Positions 58,398-64,000 of a stretch of DNA of 64,000 bases are shown one piece after another. The translations under genes and the position numbers were made by a program. Source of the stretch: Nereocystis luetkeana (taxonomy: Eukaryota > Sar > Phaeophyceae > Laminariales > Laminariaceae); the NCBI GenBank assembly GCA_031213475.1, contig JARUPZ010000002.1, forward strand, positions 10,856,466 to 10,920,465. Reading direction: 5' to 3'. Every line of letters begins with the position of its first letter. Position 1 is the first letter of the stretch. A model generated the notes under the pieces. That model was not told the DNA's origin and did no database searches. It saw only the letters and a list, made by a program, of their open reading frames with translations.

Positions 58398-59924
58398 ACC
58401 AGGAACAGATGTTACCGGAGAGCCCCCGGACGCGATACGTAAACCAGTGCACCGCCGTAGGACGGGGCGTACACATGTAGGCACGGAGACTCGACGTGAG
58501 GCAGAACTGCACCGGTCTTTCTTGGCAATCTCTTGGTGTGTGTACCAGTCATCCGACACGTCCTACGATAGGGCATGGCTTATACTCTACGACTCTGGGC
58601 CGGCATGTAAGGGCCGTTTAGACAGTAATATTGGTACGAAACGGTCCTTATTTTTACGGCCAGAGTAGTTCATACTAAACTTACATACCAGGGTATATAT
58701 ACATATATTTAATACCAGGTATATACCGAAGTACGCATATATTATATTTTGTATACATGGCTTCTTTTTCGCGTAGACATTTCTTGACTGCCTGGGGCTC
58801 CTCCTGAACCGAGGAAACGCTGCCCAATCAATATTTCAACACCAGGTGCCAGGATCAACGATTGATTCACGCCTTTCGCGTGTTGCAGCGTTTTTTTCTT
58901 GTGTACCTACGTAGGCCATCGAGGCTTAGCACATTCATTGTTCTCGCTCTCTCTCAAAAGTTGGTGTGAGAGGGAGGTCAGAGGGACGTGAGAGGTACAC
59001 AGCTCCTGAAGTGAGGAGCCTGCCCCGAAAAACAAAATGAAAAAAAACAGGGATGGCAGTGACGGGAAATCAGGGCTCCTCCTTACGCGTAACGACGGAC
59101 TATGGTCAGCTTCTGGTGTAACGAGTACGTGTGTATGTCGGCTGGCTTTCATGACGGGAGGATGCGCGTAACGCCGTAAGTGCCACCCCTAGACAAAAAG
59201 GAGGCACCCCCCCCCCCCTGTCGTGGATATCGTGTTCGTTTGTTTTTTCTTGCAAAACAAGCGACGTGACAAGTTCGCCCGGTGGGGAGAGAAAATGGTG
59301 TACAATGGTATTTATCGGTGTGTACGTAGCGAAGGCGGCCGGAAGCTAAGACTATTTTGCCGAGCGGGCGTTGGTTGACAGCGCCACCCCGGGTATTGGT
59401 AGGCAGAACAAACAACCCGCGAAGATAGTGATGACCCCTCAGGACTGTTTTGGGGAGGCTCGGAGTTTGAGACTAGACATACTGCTGCTGCAGTATGTTT
59501 GTGTGCAGTGCTGTACTGAAGGGGTTTCCCAGTCTGGGCGTGTTACCTTTTCGCCTCGCCCGGGATTTCCTTGAGAGCACGTTTGGACAAGTAGATGTTG
59601 CTGACCCCCCCCCCAAAAAGGAAATTTGTCAAGCGTAGAAGCACTGCTGCTGCTGCTGCTGTACGAGTACGCTCCCGTTGATTCGTAGACATGGCGATTA
59701 CTTGAAAAAATAACGAATGACTGCCTCAGCTGCGAGGCGAAGAAATTCGATTCCTACTATTAATACGTACTGCGTACATGGTCTAGAGGCTTGGGAGGAG
59801 CCACGGTGGTTGGTGATTGGTCTTGCATAACTGGACACCGAGCGGTACTTGTATTGCCCATATCGAGCGTGTATGTAGGGGATGTATATGCCGTACGTAA
59901 CGCATCGTGATTTTTTTGTTTCAG
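58398..59924. other. Intron or intergenic DNA
   Basis: No coding segment recognised. It holds the hairpin element at 58592-58666 and a GCT run at 59642-59661. Whether it is an intron depends on the 3' end of the TBC gene. Confidence 0.45.
58592..58666. mobile_element. Short hairpin element, family 3, copy 2
   Basis: Arms ACTCTGGGCCGGCATGTAAG then GGCCGTTT, and AAACGGTCCTTATTTTTACG then GCCAGAGT. The stem CCGTTT/AAACGG with AAGG(A/G)CC and a TAATATTGG centre relates it to 47629-47713. Confidence 0.75.
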
Positions 59925-60070
59925 CTCACGAACCCGTTCCAAGGGTTCTGCATGAACTGCAGTCTCCCAGGCTAGTTGTCTTGCCTCAGCAGGCTCTTGC
60001 CTCGGGCCGGCTTTTCCACGTGAACACTGGCAAAAAATGTTCCCGTTCGGAAAAACATCCCGTGTCTTGA
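59925..60070 (+). CDS. Alternative terminal exon candidate
   Basis: Follows a strong acceptor (TTTTTTTGTTTCAG). If the exon at 58288 uses its donor at 58384, the phase fits and this reads AHEPVPRVLHELQSPRLVVL and on to a TGA at 60068-60070. No domain is visible. It competes with the 60352 exon as next exon of the TBC-ankyrin gene. Confidence 0.3.
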
Positions 60071-60351
60071 TTTATAACGTAATGCTACCGTACGTATTTT
60101 TTTTTATGTACCGTAAAACTGCTGTGCATGGGGCAAAAACGCCAACCCATACAACCATGTATCGGGGCAAATCGTGTGCATCCATGTGGGTGACCGATAT
60201 TGATGAGGGATAGAAGTCTCGAATGTTTTATTATGGTGCATGCTTGGGCGTTTGGGCCCCCGCTGCTACCCACCCCTCTCACCTCTCACCTCTCACTCCC
60301 TGTTTCGCTTTTGTGCCGTGTTTTCTCGCGATGACGACCGTTACGTTGCAG

Positions 60352-60410
60352 CCGGGGTTGCCGTCGGGCCCGCGGCGCTGTTCGTTCTCCGAGGGCTGGT
60401 TTGCTTGCAG
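60352..60410 (+). CDS. Small candidate exon
   Basis: AG-bounded at GTTGCAG and followed by the donor CAG|GTGGGT, 59 bp. In the phase left by the exon at 58288 it reads AGVAVGPAALFVLRGLVCLQ and ends in phase 0, which suits the exon at 63124. The segment is hydrophobic. Support is only splice-site and phase logic. Confidence 0.3.
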
Positions 60411-60575
60411 GTGGGTGTTGGGTGGGTGGGTTGGCGTTGGCGTTGGGCACAGCATTTTCATTCGAACCCAGATTTCCACCTGATGTGTGATATGCATGCG
60501 GTTGTCTCGTATTGTTCACCGAGTTATCGTTTTACAGCTACTGTACCTGGTGCCTGGTATCATACCAGTTATTAA

Positions 60576-60681
60576 TATTATCGCAGGGGACCATAGTAAA
60601 TAGGACAAAATATTGGTATAGTAAAAATGGGGAAATCTATACCTGGTAGGTTTTTGTGTGTACCGTAGGTCCCCCGTAATA
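60576..60681 (+). mobile_element. MITE family 1, copy 9 (right arm deleted)
   Basis: The left arm is present (CAGGGGACCATAGTAAATAG), the core is AAAATATTGGTATAGTAAAA. The right side goes from GTACCGTAGGTCC directly to CCCGTAATA, missing the TATTTACTATGGTCC part. A deletion between two GGTCC copies explains it. Confidence 0.9.
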
Positions 60682-60826
60682 GTTGCGTATTGATGGCACT
60701 TTACTTGCGCCTTATGCCAGTAGCATGGTAGTTGTGATACGTCTCTGTGCGCTGTATACGGTTATCGCGCACAGCGGTAGGTTTTCGCCCCCTTGCGTTG
60801 TGTCTGCGAAACGGCGGCTTCCCCGA

Positions 60827-60880
60827 GCGACTCGACTTGACTCGACTTGACTCGACTCGACTCGACTCGACTCGACTCTC
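60827..60880 (+). repeat. (GACTC/GACTT)n microsatellite
   Basis: Ten pentamers of CGACT with T or C variants. Confidence 0.9.
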
Positions 60881-61230
60881 TGGACTTTTGCGCTTGTAGT
60901 CGTCGAGCTCGAGAGTTTTTGTTTGTCAATACTCGTAGAATTCCGAGCAGATGAGTGCCAGCGTTGTTGTTTGAGCAAGTGAGATTACTGAAAGGACGCA
61001 ATATTATCACTGCTGCTGTTCTGTAGTACTTCCGGCGACCGTCCGTCCCGACGGTGTTTTTTTTTTTTTTTTTTTTTCGCGACGGCCGAATGAGTTGTGT
61101 GCCGCGTGGTGGGTGGCGCCTGGGGTGGCCCTTGTCCCGATCGCGACTGCGAACGGAGTCACCTACTGGAAGCATACCGAAACTGCGTTCTGCTACCTGT
61201 ATGAACATTGTGATGCGTACCGACTAGCTG

Positions 61231-61340
61231 TATTACGGGGGACTATCGTAAATAGGACCAAATATTTGTTAGTAAAAATAGCGAAATATATAGCTTTTAG
61301 TGTGTACCGTAGGTCCTATTTAATAGAGTCCCCCGAAATA
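61231..61340 (+). mobile_element. MITE family 1, copy 10
   Basis: A 110-bp copy, TATTACGGGGGACTATCGTA to AGAGTCCCCCGAAATA, with a few substitutions in both arms. Confidence 0.92.
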
Positions 61341-61366
61341 GTATGCGCGATCGAAGCATCGCACAC

Positions 61367-61407
61367 AGCTTGCAAAGATGGGTTTCGACGAAACCCTCGA
61401 TCTCACA
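61367..61407 (+). repeat. Short duplicated ORF start, copy 2
   Basis: CAGCTTGCAAAGATGGGTTT then CGACGAAACCCTCGATCTCACA encodes MGFDETLDLTS and is followed by CACAG|GTGAGT, so it could be a first exon. It parallels 53978-54018. Confidence 0.6.
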
Positions 61408-61748
61408 TCACAGGTGAGTGCTTTTTTTTTTTTTAAACAAATATTGTATCAGGTATATATGCATCCTTGTGTAGCGTACCTCTGCGCAGTAAGTAGTACA
61501 ATAGCGTATATACCTCTGCGCAGTAAGTAGTACAGTGAAGCTATGTATTGTACCAGGTACTACTGTACAGCAGCTGAGCACGCGTGAGGCCGTACGATGG
61601 TGGCACGAGCGAACGGAGAGCGACGGCGCGATCACCCCGAAGCTTTGTGCTCTCAAAAGGCGTCTCTCTCGTTTTGCCTTGCGTGCCCATTCCGCCCCTG
61701 TACAACATTTTCGTTGCCTGCAGAAAATCGTGAAACATCACTCCCCCA

Positions 61749-61780
61749 GTATATATATATTATATATATATATATATTTT
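61749..61780 (+). repeat. (TA)n microsatellite
   Basis: AT-rich dinucleotide run of about 30 bp next to the SINE tail fragment at 61858-61910. Confidence 0.9.
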
Positions 61781-61854
61781 TGCTCATCCCATTCATTATC
61801 TTCGCACATCTTCTTCTCTCTCTCCTTCATCTTCTTCTCTCTCTCCTTCCAACT

Positions 61855-61912
61855 CGTAACTCAGATCCGGGGTCACATAGCAGGCTCTTCTACCCCCTTC
61901 CCGCTACGGTAT
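61855..61912 (-). mobile_element. SINE tail fragment
   Basis: ACTCAGATCCGGGGTCACAT then AGCAGGCTCTTCTACCCC is the reverse complement of the SINE tail at 43390-43429. No head is found next to it, so it is a truncated copy. Confidence 0.65.
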
Positions 61913-62002
61913 GTACTACTGTAGTTCATCCCCCCAACGTGTGTGTGCCGCTCCACAGGGGATAAACCTTTGCCCTTCGACTGATGTTACAGGGGAATAC
62001 AC

Positions 62003-62110
62003 TATTACGGGGGACCATAGTAAATAGGACCAAATAGCGTTGGTAAAAATAGCGAAATATATAAGTTTTGGGTGGACCGTAGGTCCTATTTAGTATTGCC
62101 CCCCGTAGTA
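62003..62110 (+). mobile_element. MITE family 1, copy 11
   Basis: A 108-bp copy, TATTACGGGGGACCATAGTA to TATTGCCCCCCGTAGTA, subfamily with TAAATAGGACC. Confidence 0.92.
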
Positions 62111-62426
62111 TGACAATCATAACCAAATCTGGTGTGTAAACATACGGAGGTACAGGGTTTTGTAGAGATATTCGTGGGTTCTGACTGGTATGGCCTATTC
62201 CCCCCCCCCCCCGCCGTACTAATGCAGTTGAAACCTGGTCGCCTCTCGCCCCGACTATATAGAGTATTTTGGGGGGAACATGTGTGGGAGCCACCACCGA
62301 GTGTGGTGTGTAAATGTTGGGGGGTTGCGTGTTTTTTGGGTGCATACGGGTTTTGTTATCCCCATGGCCTGCCGTGCTATTAATATAACGTACTATTGAT
62401 ATGAATAATAGTAGAGTACGTGGTCT

Positions 62427-62490
62427 AACCTGGTGAGGACAAATAAAAGGACGTTTTGCGTGACTTCGAATCCCGCCAGGGGGCATTTTT
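62427..62490 (+). mobile_element. tRNA-like SINE head fragment
   Basis: GTGGTCTAACCTGGTGAGGA followed 30 bp later by ACTTCGAATCCCGCCAGGGG has A-box and B-box character and is followed by a T run. It resembles the heads of the SINEs at 43.1 and 51.3 kb but lacks a tail. It does not fold as a tRNA. Confidence 0.45.
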
Positions 62491-62621
62491 TTTTTGGTCG
62501 TTATTTGTTTATGCAAGACAAATGACGAGCAAGATTAATAGCGGTGAACAGTGTTGTGCGTCGTGTACACGATTATTAGACGCGAGTCAACGAGGGTGCG
62601 TCAGAAAATGCTGAACTCTTC

Positions 62622-62730
62622 TATTACGGGGGACCATAGTTAATAGGACCTATGGTATACATAAAAACCTATATACTTGACCATTTTTACTAACAGTATT
62701 TGGTCCTATTAACTATGGTCCCCCGTAATA
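62622..62730 (-). mobile_element. MITE family 1, copy 12
   Basis: A 109-bp, nearly consensus copy: TATTACGGGGGACCATAGTT and AACTATGGTCCCCCGTAATA, perfect inverted repeats of 29 bp or more. Probably among the youngest copies. Confidence 0.95.
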
Positions 62731-63082
62731 GAGATAAAAAAGGAAGGCGCGCGCTGTCGTGACTGGCGCGGGGGGGGGGGGGGGGGTGGAGGAGTGCCTG
62801 CTGTTGCGTGACCTGGTATCGAAACTACGAAAGGGAGGGAGATGCAGAAATATATCGGACGATGAAGACGTAGGGCGAAGATAATACGGTAGATCGGATG
62901 GAAATGAAGTACGTACTGCGAAGATCATCCCACACGAATCCCCGAGTACAGCAGTTTTGTATCCCCGAAACGTTTGGAGTGCGGTAGATATTCTGAAGGG
63001 CTCGACCTTATACGTGTAAAAAAAAACATCCTTAACTCTTGGCTCGTCCACGTCCCGCGTCCGCTCTCCGCTGCCGTGACCC

Positions 63083-63114
<32 letters not shown>

Positions 63115-63123
63115 AAAAAACAG

Positions 63124-63402
63124 TGTAACATCAAGCTGCCGAAACCAAAGCCGTGCGGCACGTGCAGCCTCACTTTCTGTAACCTGTGCATTGGGAACCA
63201 CTACTGCGTGGGGAAGCTGGACCTTCCCCGCGGCGTCGCGGAGAGCGCGAGCGGTGCTGGCGGGGAAGGCGCCGAGGCGGCAGCGAAAGGCGGCAGCCCC
63301 GAAGGCACCGCGGGTAGGAGCTGGAGTAGCAGTCCTCACAAGGGCACCAGATGGGAGCTGGGGAGCGCTATCGGTGACAATTGGGAGGCGTTGTTCAGCG
63401 AG
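63124..63402 (+). CDS. Exon of a cysteine-rich protein
   Basis: 93 codons between an acceptor AAAAACAG (preceded by a C run at 63080-63098) and the donor GAG|GTGAGG, phase 0 at both ends. The first 30 residues are Cys-rich: C at 1, 11, 14, 19, 22 and 28 with His26 (PCGTCSLTFCNLCIGNHYC), suggesting a zinc-binding module, followed by an Ala/Gly/Ser-rich linker and a tail with WELGSAIGDNWEALFSE. I do not recognise the family. It may be a further exon of the TBC-ankyrin gene or part of a new gene. Confidence 0.55.
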
Positions 63403-63885
63403 GTGAGGGGGTTTGCAAGGCTGCTTTGTAAATGTCGGGGGGGGGGGGGGTGGCGCGAGGACGGGGGGGGGGGGGGGTGAAGGGTTTATCGTTGGTAGGG
63501 TTGGTTGCACTGCCATGGTTGGTTGGTTGGCTAGCTGGCTAGACGAAACTCGCCGAGGGGGGGGGGGGGGGAGGAACCGGGGGTGGGGGCTCGATCTCGA
63601 GCTCAGATATGGGAGCTGTCGGCGTGAGAAGAACCGTCAGCGCTGTGAAGAAAGCGATGTGCAGTCCTAGCCCTGGCCTCGCGGTGTGGAGGAGGGCCAG
63701 GTGTTCTGTTTTTCTGCTTCCAAACACCGCGCGGATTGGTAAACACCTTTTCACTTTCCGCGGTGATGCGTTCGTTGCCTCTGCTGTTGGTTGTGTTTCG
63801 CTCCCCAGCTTTTAACAGTCTGCCCCCCCAATCGGGCAAATGCAAAAACACGCACGCACACGCACACGCACACGCGCACGCACAG

Positions 63886-64000
63886 AAAAACGCGAACGCG
63901 AGGGGCGGCACCGCTAGAGCCGAGGGCGAGGAAGAGTGGAAGCCGGGGGGCTGCGGCGGGCGGAGTCTGGGATGTCGAAGACGACGGAGGAGGACATCGA
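63886..64000 (+). CDS. Possible partial exon at the window edge
   Basis: After a CA-rich run (63841-63884) ending CACAG, the phase-0 frame reads KNANARGGTARAEGEEEWKP and stays open to the last base. It fits the phase of the exon at 63124. Low support: no domain and an unusual CA-rich acceptor. Confidence 0.3.

Overview
The window is nuclear DNA of a eukaryote with small GT-AG exons, introns of 0.25 to about 3 kb, long poly-G/poly-C runs and many transposon remnants. Gene structure, the G-run content and the style of the degenerate retroelement point to a photosynthetic stramenopile, most probably a brown alga. This is inference; no organism-specific marker gene is present. There is no sign of operons, ribosome binding sites, CRISPR arrays or rRNA/tRNA genes.

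The left half (1-28.4 kb) is almost gene-free. It holds MITEs, decayed retroelement 3' ends (6.8-7.3 kb, 26.1-26.3 kb), a second TIR element family (5.4 kb and 21.8 kb), C-rich tracts with broken ORFs (7.7-10.6 kb, 17.3-19.6 kb), and a remarkable ~4.5 kb array of a degenerate 11-bp unit (12.2-16.9 kb). Because 11 is not divisible by 3, each reading frame of that array cycles through the same 11-residue repeat, giving long but probably meaningless ORFs on both strands.

Real genes start at 28.7 kb. (1) 28664-29320, minus: an intronless secreted expansin-like protein followed by a striking 3' hairpin. (2) 41486-44944, minus: a five-exon gene for a rhodanese-methyltransferase fusion of 436 aa; all five exons join in phase. 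(3) 45163-45681, minus: a two-exon twin-CX9C protein resembling the cytochrome oxidase assembly factor COA4. (4) 45944 onward, plus: a likely first exon of a divergently transcribed gene. (5) about 52.0-58.4 kb, plus, possibly from 48.9 kb and possibly to the right edge: a multi-exon gene with a Rab-GAP TBC domain followed by ankyrin repeats; candidate further exons lie at 59.9, 60.35, 63.1 and 63.9 kb.

Between them, 33.2-39.6 kb is a degenerate non-LTR retroelement on the plus strand: three RING-like Cys/His modules, an RT catalytic xMDD motif, the RT thumb/C-terminal region in several frames, and a C-terminal zinc-finger plus restriction-like endonuclease region. It is broken by stops, frameshifts and a nested hairpin element.

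At least 12 copies of one ~110-bp MITE family are scattered through the window, several in introns of the genes above, together with a tRNA-derived SINE family and two short hairpin families. The window is most useful for (a) the intact rhodanese-methyltransferase gene, (b) the TBC-ankyrin gene model and (c) the density of small non-autonomous elements.
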